DNA of 6,022 nucleotides from an uncultured Nannocystaceae bacterium (GTDB taxonomy: Bacteria; Myxococcota_A; Polyangia; Nannocystales; Nannocystaceae). Below the pieces are notes generated by a model. It was given only the letters and a program-made list of their open reading frames with translations. It did no database searches and was not told the origin of the DNA. The stretch spans positions 1 to 6,022 of the forward strand of contig CALKDV010000353.1 in the NCBI GenBank assembly GCA_938084085.1. Reading direction: 5' to 3'. The stretch's first letter is position 1; every line of letters starts with the position of its first letter. The position numbers and the translations under genes are program-made. Positions 1 through 5,723 of this stretch are shown piece by piece.

Positions 1-3
1 CGC

Positions 4-276
4 CTACCAGATCTTTGTTTCCATCGACGCCCCGGGCTTGATCACCCGATCGACGATGGCCCGATCAAAGAAGTTACGGCGGAAGATCTCCGGGGTCACG
101 CGCGAACGAAAGAGGTCGCGTCCCTCCGCGATCTCCTCGGACAGGAGGTCAAAAAATGTGTCGTTCGTGAGCCCTTCCTCGATCTTCGCCTTGTTGTACA
201 ATTGAATGTCGGAGGCGATGGCGCGCGCGAGGGACTGGGCGCGAGGCTCGTTGTCGATCTTTTGAGGACCTGCCAT
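4..276 (-). CDS. Small conserved protein with LAR-x3-SDI-x-LYN motif, function unknown
   Basis: A complete 90-residue protein starting at the ATG at 276. I see no signal peptide or membrane segment; it is charged and probably helical, hence cytoplasmic. Visible signatures are LARAIASDIQLYN (residues 16-28), KIEEG (31-35), a helix with RDLFRSRVTPEI (53-64), and NFFDRAIVDRVI near the C terminus. From memory this matches a module common in Myxococcota, delta-proteobacteria and acidobacteria (roughly 'RLAR.LVSEIKLYNE.KV..G..N.DLY..L.E.I..SR.MYE.RV.P'), often at the C terminus of larger proteins; here it stands alone. No biochemical role is known to me. A GTG at 297 would add seven residues (MKRYTFR), but a TATACT hexamer lies within that extension at 283-288, ideally placed for transcription to begin at the ATG, so I prefer 276. 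It is divergent from the kinase operon. I am confident it is a real gene, not of its function. Confidence 0.8.
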   Translation of the reverse strand: MAGPQKIDNEPRAQSLARAIASDIQLYNKAKIEEGLTNDTFFDLLSEEIAEGRDLFRSRVTPEIFRRNFFDRAIVDRVIKPGASMETKIW

Positions 277-282
277 GCGGAA

Positions 283-288
283 AGTATA
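283..288 (-). promoter_or_regulatory. Putative -10 element for the small protein gene (leaderless start)
   Basis: On the minus strand the hexamer TATACT (5 of 6 matches to TATAAT) is followed by six bases (TTCCGC) and then the ATG at 276, which puts transcription start on or beside the A of ATG. No Shine-Dalgarno sequence sits at normal spacing; the only AAGG is 12 nt before the ATG and upstream of the hexamer. No good -35 is seen at 16-18 bp, so this rests on the -10 alone. Confidence 0.42.
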
Positions 289-321
289 CCTTTTCACGCT
301 CGGCGCATCCAGAGTCAGCGG

Positions 322-327
322 TACACT
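322..327 (+). promoter_or_regulatory. Putative -10 element for the two-component operon (near-leaderless start)
   Basis: TACACT lies eight bases before the GTG start at 336, so transcription would begin at about 334-336, at the start codon itself. The only purine-rich stretch before the GTG (GGGA, 332-335) abuts it and is too close to act as a normal ribosome binding site. There is no recognisable -35 hexamer at standard spacing (299-304 reads CTCGGC), so the call is tentative. Confidence 0.35.
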
Positions 328-344
328 CTCCGGGAGTGGAGAGT
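324..344. repeat. Overlapping short inverted repeats over the kinase start codon
   Basis: Two nested dyads occur here. CACTC (324-328) pairs with GAGTG (334-338) across a 5-nt loop, and ACTCTC (325-330) pairs with GAGAGT (339-344) across 8 nt. The right arm of the first contains the GTG start codon and both left arms overlap the putative -10. They could be a DNA operator for autoregulation, or chance in GC-rich DNA. As an RNA hairpin they would matter only if transcription starts further upstream than proposed. Confidence 0.3.
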
Positions 345-2486
345 CTCACCGCCACCCTGCCATCCTTGCTCGCGGCGACCGTGGCCTTCGCCATTGGTTC
401 CTCGGTCGTCCTCCGCGACCGCAAACGGGACGATTTTGTGCTCTACGGGGTGTTTTGCTTCAACCTCGGTCTTTATCACCTCGCGAGTTTCTTCGCCGCC
501 TTTGGCGGTGGGAACGAGTTCTTCTCCTGGATCGCCCAAACCGTCAGCCTCGTGCTCCCGTGGTCCGCAGACCGCTGCTTTAGCTCGCTGATTCCCGTGG
601 CACCCGGCGTCAACCGGACGGGGCGACTTCGCACGAGCCTCCTCCTCGCGCTGCTCTTCGCGCAAACGGCGGGCTTGCTGGTCATCTTTAAGATCGCGCC
701 CTTCGGACTCGGTGAAGTCGACCCGGATATTTGGCGCTACGTCTCATGGGGCCTCAACCTCTACGTCATCGTGGGCCTCCTGCTCGTGGGGCGGCAGATG
801 TGGCGCGCCGCCGCCGCCGCCGAGGGGACCACGCTCGCGCCACGCCTCCGGTACCTGTTCTTCGCGAGCCTCATCGCGCTGACACTCGGCAGCCCACTCA
901 TCCCAGCCGTGGGGCCCATCATCACGGCGGTCTACTTGTACTTCGTCGCGCAGACCATCCAGCGCGACCGCCTGCTTGAGCTGCCAGAGGTCATCGCCCG
1001 CATCGCCACCCTCGGCCTCCTCGTGATTGGAGCCACCTCTGTCTTCGCGCTCTTGCTAATCTGGATCCCGCTGCAGCCCGGCGCGAGCCGGTCGCTCCTG
1101 TTTTTCAACGTGACCGTGGCTTCCTACGCCGTGATCGTCTTGCTTGAGCCAGTGCGGACCGCCGTTGAATCACGGATCGAGACGCTGCTCTTTCGTGATC
1201 GCTCTGCCTTGAGATCCGTGGTGATCTCTCTGCGCGCGCAGCTGCTCAACGTGATCGATCCCAACGAGATGGTGCAGGCCGTGGTGGATGCCCTCCGCGA
1301 CTCCAACCGAGTCACCCACGCGAGCTTGTTCTTGCTAGACCCTCGCGGTGCCTATCTCTCGCTGCGCGGTGAAATTGAAGACACCCCCGTCCGCCGCCTC
1401 GATTTCGCCACGCGCCGGCCCTTGCTTGAACTCATGCGTCGGCGGGGCGCCCTGCTCCGCGATGTGCTCCAGCGCGATCAGGAACGCTCTGATCGCGAGA
1501 CCAACGCAGAGTTGGCCCAGGCCATCGAGACCATGGGCGAGCTTGGCGCGAGTTTGGCCGTGCCCATCCTCGGGCGACTCGACCAACGTCACGAGGAACC
1601 CGAGGTACTCGGTGCGCTCTTCGTGGATGATGAGCGGCTGCTCGAGCCCTTCGCCCGCGAGGAGGTCGACTTGTTCCAGTCTCTCGCGATCCAGGCCGCC
1701 ATCACGCTGCAAAACTCGGCGGTGTACGAGAAGCGCAAAGAGCGAGATCGGCTCGCAGCCCTCGGAGAGATGGCCGCAGGCTTGGCCCACGAGATCCGCA
1801 ACCCCTTGGGAGCCATCAAGGGTGCCGTTCAAATCGTCCAGCCCGACATGAAGAATATGAACCCCACCACCGCGGAGTTCCTCGGCGTCATCGTCGAGGA
1901 GGTGGATCGCCTCAACCGGGTCGTGACTCAATTCTTGACCTATTCGAGGCCCTACAAAGGCGAGCTTGACCCGGTCGACATCACCCTCGTCCTCACCGCC
2001 ACCATGCGCCTCGTCCCCGCCGAACACGAGGATGTGGTGCGCGCCGAATTTGGAAAGGATCTTCCGCGTGTGCAAGGGGACGCCGACGCGCTCCAGCAGG
2101 TCTTCCACAACCTGGTCCTCAACGCGCTTGATGCGATCTTCTTGGTCCCCGGAGAACCCGAAAATCCCCCGACCGTCGTCCTCGACGCCCGTCTCCGTCC
2201 GCGGGGACTCCCGAGTGGCGACGCCATCGCCATTTCGGTCCGCGACAACGGACCGGGGCTCTCGAATCAGACCATCACCAACCTCTTCGTCCCCTTCCAC
2301 ACCACCAAAAGCGGGGGCACGGGACTCGGGCTGCCGATCAGCCAGAGAATTGTGGAGAATCACCGCGGCGTCTTCGAAGTCGGCAATAATGCGGAGGGCG
2401 GCGCGTCTTTCACCGTTATTCTGCCCGTGGACGTTGACGCGGCCGAGTCCAGCCCCGACACTCCCCTGGAGCCTAAGTCCCCGTGA
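336..2486 (+). CDS. Membrane sensor histidine kinase (multi-TM, GAF, HisKA, HATPase)
   Basis: A 716-residue inner-membrane kinase that should autophosphorylate on histidine and pass phosphate to the regulator encoded next. Residues 1-272 hold about nine hydrophobic segments (near 8-26, 34-54, 62-80, 101-119, 135-153, 173-190, 191-208, 224-245, 254-272) with short loops, so sensing is probably within the membrane or cytoplasmic. A GAF domain spans about 305-460, followed by a short charged linker. HisKA carries the phosphoacceptor His485 in LAHEIRNPLGAI. The ATPase domain shows the N box (H591 to N596), the G1 box D637-N-G-P-G-L, the F box near 649-654 and the G2 box GGTGLGLPIS from G660, so it looks active. 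The GTG at 336 is the first start that keeps the whole first membrane segment; no ATG, GTG or TTG lies in frame close upstream. The layout resembles PEP-CTERM-system PrsK kinases, but the H box is of ordinary NtrB/AtoS type. The ligand is unknown. Confidence 0.93.
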   Translation: MESLTATLPSLLAATVAFAIGSSVVLRDRKRDDFVLYGVFCFNLGLYHLASFFAAFGGGNEFFSWIAQTVSLVLPWSADRCFSSLIPVAPGVNRTGRLRTSLLLALLFAQTAGLLVIFKIAPFGLGEVDPDIWRYVSWGLNLYVIVGLLLVGRQMWRAAAAAEGTTLAPRLRYLFFASLIALTLGSPLIPAVGPIITAVYLYFVAQTIQRDRLLELPEVIARIATLGLLVIGATSVFALLLIWIPLQPGASRSLLFFNVTVASYAVIVLLEPVRTAVESRIETLLFRDRSALRSVVISLRAQLLNVIDPNEMVQAVVDALRDSNRVTHASLFLLDPRGAYLSLRGEIEDTPVRRLDFATRRPLLELMRRRGALLRDVLQRDQERSDRETNAELAQAIETMGELGASLAVPILGRLDQRHEEPEVLGALFVDDERLLEPFAREEVDLFQSLAIQAAITLQNSAVYEKRKERDRLAALGEMAAGLAHEIRNPLGAIKGAVQIVQPDMKNMNPTTAEFLGVIVEEVDRLNRVVTQFLTYSRPYKGELDPVDITLVLTATMRLVPAEHEDVVRAEFGKDLPRVQGDADALQQVFHNLVLNALDAIFLVPGEPENPPTVVLDARLRPRGLPSGDAIAISVRDNGPGLSNQTITNLFVPFHTTKSGGTGLGLPISQRIVENHRGVFEVGNNAEGGASFTVILPVDVDAAESSPDTPLEPKSP
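808..822 (+). repeat. (CCG)5 trinucleotide tract encoding polyalanine
   Basis: Five uninterrupted CCG units sit inside the kinase gene. Read in frame as GCC they give Ala158-Ala162, in the polar loop between the fifth and sixth hydrophobic segments. Length changes by slippage would stay in frame and alter only this loop. Such tracts are not rare in GC-rich coding DNA. Confidence 0.6.
2468..2486 (+). promoter_or_regulatory. Ribosome binding site and GTGA start/stop overlap between kinase and regulator
   Basis: GGAG at 2468-2471 lies within the end of the kinase reading frame, eleven bases before the regulator GTG (2483). The kinase TGA (2484-2486) overlaps that start by GTGA. Ribosomes ending the kinase can restart on the regulator, which fits a co-translated pair. 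Confidence 0.6.
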
Positions 2487-3979
2487 ACGAGTCAAAATAC
2501 CGAGTCCTGCTCGTAGACGACGAGCCAAACCTACGCAAGGTCCTCAGCGCGCTGCTGATCCAGCAAGGCTTCGCTGTGCACGTTGAGAATGATGGGGAGG
2601 CGGCGCTGACCCGTGTCCGCTCCGCGCCCGCGGACACCTTCGACGTCGTCATCAGCGATCTTCGCATGCCGAATATGAACGGCATGGAGTTGTTGCGCGC
2701 GCTCAGTCGCGAAGAGCCGAACCTTCCGGTCATTATCCTCACTGCGCACGGATCGCTAGATACGGCCGTCGAAGCGGTGAAGTCTGGGGCCTTCGATTTC
2801 CTTGAGAAGCCCTTCGATCGGGAGCAGATCCATCAGGTTGTGGCCAAAGCAGCCGCCACCCGTGCGCGACGCGGGCCGAGCCTGCGCCGCAGCCAAGACG
2901 ACGCCGACGACCCCTGCAAAGCGGTCGGTATGGTCGGTGAGTCAGAGGCCATGCGGAGCGTGCGAGAAACCGTCCGCACCGTCGCCGCCAGCCCCTCGAC
3001 CGTCATGATCGTCGGCGAGAGCGGCACCGGCAAAGAGCTCGTCGCTCGCGCGCTGCACCTCGGTTCGCCGCGGACCGATCGACCCTTTATCTCGGTCAAC
3101 TGCGCGGCCATCCCCGCGGGGCTCGTGGAGTCAGAGCTCTTCGGGCACGAGCGCGGCGCCTTCACCGGAGCCGTCGCCAATCGACCCGGGCGATTTGAAC
3201 TCGCCGATTCGGGCACCTTGTTCCTCGACGAGATCAGCGAAGTTCCACTTGAGATTCAAGTCAAGCTCCTGCGTGCGATCCAGGAGTCCGCGTTCGAGCG
3301 GGTGGGCGGCGTCAAAACCCGGCGTGTCGACGTTCGACTCATCGCCGCGACCAATCGAGACCTCAAGACGGAGATCGAAGCGAAGCGGTTCCGAGAGGAC
3401 CTCTTCTACCGACTCAACGTGGTGCCAGTGGAGCTCCCCGCCTTGCGCAACCGACCCGAGGACATCGCCCCGCTGGTGCAGCATTTTGTCGCGCGGTGCA
3501 ATGAGCGCCTCGGGAAGGAGATCTCGGGCTTCTCGGATGACGCCCTCGCAGCACTCCGAGGCTACGCGTGGCCGGGCAATATCCGGGAGCTTGAAAATCT
3601 TGTGGAGAGAATGGTGCTCTTCGCCTCCCAGGACGTGATCGCGCGGGACGATCTGCCAGACAACTTCCATGATCTCGAGGGGGACGACTCCGCGATGGAG
3701 GATCAGCGCACTGGGGGCGGCGTGCGGCATATTCGGCTGCCACTGTCCAGCCTTGGGCTCGACCTCAAGGAGGCGGTGAAGGCTGGCTCACGCCTCGTGG
3801 AAGAGGCCCTCATTCGTGAAGCGCTGGGGCAGACCGACACCAACGTGACCCGTTCGGCCCGACTCCTTGGAATCTCGCGACGCAGCCTCCAGTCGAAGAT
3901 GAAAGAGCTTGGACTGCGCGACGCCGCGCCAGCCGCCGGCGCGGAGCCCTCCGCCCCAGAACCCGAGCCCGAGCGCTGA
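2483..3979 (+). CDS. NtrC-family sigma-54-dependent response regulator
   Basis: A 498-residue transcription activator, the likely partner of the upstream kinase. The receiver domain (about 6-120) has the acidic pair D12/D13, phosphoacceptor D59 in ISDLRMP, T87 and K109. The AAA+ domain (about 155-390) has Walker A GESGTGKE (178-185), the sigma-54-contacting GAFTGA loop (225-230), Walker B LFLDEI with D249/E250, N291 in AATNRDL, FREDLFYRLNV (303-313) and the WPGNIREL sensor II motif (363-370, R368). A Fis-type helix-turn-helix occupies about 440-478, followed by a loose Ala/Pro/Glu tail. Every key residue is present, so it should hydrolyse ATP and open sigma-54 promoters. The start is the GTG of the GTGA overlap with the kinase stop, with GGAG at 2468-2471 eleven bases upstream; this implies translational coupling. 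The family holds many paralogues (AtoC, ZraR, PilR and others), so I give no symbol. Confidence 0.95.
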   Translation: MNESKYRVLLVDDEPNLRKVLSALLIQQGFAVHVENDGEAALTRVRSAPADTFDVVISDLRMPNMNGMELLRALSREEPNLPVIILTAHGSLDTAVEAVKSGAFDFLEKPFDREQIHQVVAKAAATRARRGPSLRRSQDDADDPCKAVGMVGESEAMRSVRETVRTVAASPSTVMIVGESGTGKELVARALHLGSPRTDRPFISVNCAAIPAGLVESELFGHERGAFTGAVANRPGRFELADSGTLFLDEISEVPLEIQVKLLRAIQESAFERVGGVKTRRVDVRLIAATNRDLKTEIEAKRFREDLFYRLNVVPVELPALRNRPEDIAPLVQHFVARCNERLGKEISGFSDDALAALRGYAWPGNIRELENLVERMVLFASQDVIARDDLPDNFHDLEGDDSAMEDQRTGGGVRHIRLPLSSLGLDLKEAVKAGSRLVEEALIREALGQTDTNVTRSARLLGISRRSLQSKMKELGLRDAAPAAGAEPSAPEPEPER

Positions 3980-4139
3980 GCCGCCCGCACCCGAACAACC
4001 GCTAGACGGGAAACCCGCAAGGCCTCGCAGCTCTGCCTCAGAGGACTCTCGGCGAGCCCCTACGCGACGGAGCCGTCTCCAGGTGGACCACAGGGCCTAC
4101 GAGCGGGCGCTGCCCTTCAACCAAGATCTTCGGCGTCTT

Positions 4140-4180
4140 GCCGGGCACCGAGGCGCCCCCGGTGCGCGCTTTGGCCCGGC
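4140..4180. repeat. Two-part hairpin upstream of the barrel gene
   Basis: Outer arms GCCGGGC (4140-4146) and GCCCGGC (4174-4180) are perfect 7-bp complements. Inside, GCACCG (4145-4150) can instead pair with CGGTGC (4160-4165) around a 9-nt loop. No T-run follows (only TTT at 4170-4172, inside the structure), so it is not a standard intrinsic terminator. It lies about 160 nt after the regulator stop and 20 nt before the putative -35. It may slow read-through, protect the operon mRNA 3' end or bind a protein. The rest of 3980-4200 shows only small dyads (4007-4017, 4031-4043) and the palindrome AAGATCTT (4123-4130). Confidence 0.4.
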
Positions 4181-4199
4181 GAACATCTTGGGTGTGTTG

Positions 4200-4229
4200 T
4201 TGACGGTGTACCTCGCGCGCTGGTAGCGT
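4200..4229 (+). promoter_or_regulatory. Putative sigma-70-type promoter with extended -10 for the barrel gene
   Basis: TTGACG (4200-4205, 5 of 6 matches to the -35 consensus) is followed by an 18-bp spacer and TAGCGT (4224-4229), preceded by TGG, the extended -10 pattern. Start of transcription would be near 4236, leaving about 15 nt of leader before the ATG at 4251. This is the best promoter-like match in the gap and suggests the barrel gene is expressed apart from the two-component operon. Confidence 0.42.
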
Positions 4230-4250
4230 GCCATGGCCTGCAGGTCTCTC

Positions 4251-5723
4251 ATGCGTTTATTTCGCGCCCTCACGCCACTGTTCGCCCTCTCTCTCGGATC
4301 CTTATGGAGTGGGAACGCGCATGCCGGCGAGGCCACCCGCATCGCGACCGCGGCGGAAGAGGACAACCCCTTCGACTTCCACTTCGGAGCGAGCTACGCC
4401 TTCGACTACAAGAAGGCAGCCATCCTCCGCGAGTTTACGCAAGACGGCGCCAACCGGCTCGGGCGCGACTTGATGTACTACCAGCAGCGTCAGACCGTGA
4501 ACGTCGCGATGGAGATCGGCATCTACCGCAACCTGTCGTTGTACGTGGAGCTCCCGGTCGTGGTGGCAGACAACCGAGCCTACGCCTTCGATCAAGAGAG
4601 TGGCGACTGCGTGTACCCAGAGGATATTACGCCGACGGGGTCGCTCACCAGCTCTGACATCAACTGCGTGAACAAGACCAACAGTTCGACCATCCGCGAC
4701 GGGATCATCCCTCGCAATGGATTCGACGCGCGCAATCCCTCGAGCGCCTACAGCGAGTTCTCCTCAGAGGACACCACGCGTATCTTCAACGGTCCCACCC
4801 GCAAAGGGATTGACCAACTCCATGTTGGCATCAAGTACGGGATCCTTGACCAAGACAAGCAACCGCATCTCCCCACCTGGATCCTCGGCGTGGAGGGGCG
4901 ATTCGCCATCGGTCGGCCCATGGAGTTCTCCCGCAATATCGCGATCGATGAACCCAAGAGCAACAGCGCGGTCGGGCGTGGCACCCACGAGATCGGCGCA
5001 TGGACTGCCCTCAGTCGCCGCTATCGATTCCTTGAGCCCTTCTTCGGCGCGCACTGGCGCTACGCCTTCCGGGCGTCGAAGACCGCCTTCCAAAGTTTCG
5101 ACAACATGGACGGGAGCAACCCGCAGAGCACCACCGGGCTCTACGTTGGGGCGGAGTTCATCCCATGGGAGAACAAAGCCAAGCAACAAAAGTTCTCTAT
5201 CACGTTGATGGGGACCGCGGACCTCAAGTACGGAGGTCGCGCCTACAGCGAGGTGTGGGAGTTGCTCGCAGACAGCCCCGCGCTCGTGGGCACCTACGCC
5301 CCTGGAGACGGCCAGTGTAACGTGCAGGAGGCCCTCGCGTTCGCGGGCACCAACCCAAGCGATCCCGTGGGCTTCTACGACGCCGCCAACGCCGCCCCGA
5401 ACAGCGGCGATTGCAGGAAGTTTGAAGGGATCACCGACGTCGACGACTTCGCACGCTTCGGCCTTCGCGCTTCCATGAACTTTCACCTCGGCAAGTACGC
5501 GCGGCTCAACTTCGGCGCAGACGTCAAGACCGACACCCAGCACTTCCTCACCAACGCGAACCGCGGAGACCCGGAAGCCTTCGGTGACCCCAACATCGTC
5601 GAGGGCGATGAGGTGGGTGTGAATCCCGTACGGCGTGACGTCGTCGACAACGTGGGCCGCCGTTATGCGATCTCCAACGTGTTCAACGTCGTCGGCTTCA
5701 CCAACTTTTTGCTGACCTTCTAG
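4251..5723 (+). CDS. Predicted secreted outer-membrane beta-barrel protein, family unknown
   Basis: A 490-residue protein with a clear Sec signal peptide: MRLFR, a hydrophobic core, and an AHA cleavage site after residue 25. The mature chain is rich in alternating polar/hydrophobic, aromatic-bearing stretches typical of barrel strands (for example TVNVAMEIGIY, LYVELPVVV, LHVGIKYGIL, WILGVEGRFAIG), separated by Asp/Asn/Gly/Ser-rich loops. It ends in aromatic-hydrophobic residues with a terminal Phe (NFLLTF), as expected of a BAM recognition signal. The only four cysteines of the mature chain fall in two loop pairs, C120/C139 and C356/C388, which could form disulfides. The pattern loosely recalls Phenol_MetA_deg-type porins, but I do not recognise the family or substrate. 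I chose the ATG at 4251 because AGG (4242-4244) lies six bases upstream and the signal peptide then starts properly; an in-frame ATG at 4233 would add MACRSL but falls ahead of the predicted transcript start. Its stop shares CTAG with the converging rsmI. Confidence 0.82.
   Translation: MRLFRALTPLFALSLGSLWSGNAHAGEATRIATAAEEDNPFDFHFGASYAFDYKKAAILREFTQDGANRLGRDLMYYQQRQTVNVAMEIGIYRNLSLYVELPVVVADNRAYAFDQESGDCVYPEDITPTGSLTSSDINCVNKTNSSTIRDGIIPRNGFDARNPSSAYSEFSSEDTTRIFNGPTRKGIDQLHVGIKYGILDQDKQPHLPTWILGVEGRFAIGRPMEFSRNIAIDEPKSNSAVGRGTHEIGAWTALSRRYRFLEPFFGAHWRYAFRASKTAFQSFDNMDGSNPQSTTGLYVGAEFIPWENKAKQQKFSITLMGTADLKYGGRAYSEVWELLADSPALVGTYAPGDGQCNVQEALAFAGTNPSDPVGFYDAANAAPNSGDCRKFEGITDVDDFARFGLRASMNFHLGKYARLNFGADVKTDTQHFLTNANRGDPEAFGDPNIVEGDEVGVNPVRRDVVDNVGRRYAISNVFNVVGFTNFLLTF

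Noticed and set aside
1335..2528. Long minus-strand open frame (397 codons) opposite the kinase
   Set aside because: It is antisense to the GAF, HisKA and HATPase domains, whose motifs are all intact in the plus frame. Long antisense frames are usual in GC-rich DNA.
4007..4043. Small hairpins CGGG-AAA-CCCG and CTCTG-CCT-CAGAG after the regulator as terminators
   Set aside because: Stems are only 4-5 bp and no T-run follows either, so they do not meet the pattern of an intrinsic terminator.
4143..4157. Possible sigma-54 -24 box (GGGCAC) before the barrel gene
   Set aside because: Aligned on GGCAC, the -12 region reads CGCC instead of TTGC and lacks the required GC at the fixed distance. Another GG-N10-GC register exists but matches nothing else of the consensus.
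3909..4226. Open plus-strand frame of 105 codons overlapping the regulator end and running through the gap
   Set aside because: It starts inside the regulator in another frame, is Pro/Arg/Ser-rich in the way of off-frame GC-rich translation, has no ribosome binding site and resembles no family I know. The regulator already ends normally just after its helix-turn-helix, so a frameshifted extension is not needed.
4097..4366. Minus-strand frame of 89 codons across the gap and the start of the barrel gene
   Set aside because: It lies antisense to the signal peptide region and promoter of a convincing gene, and its Arg/Ala-rich composition is that of a shadow frame.
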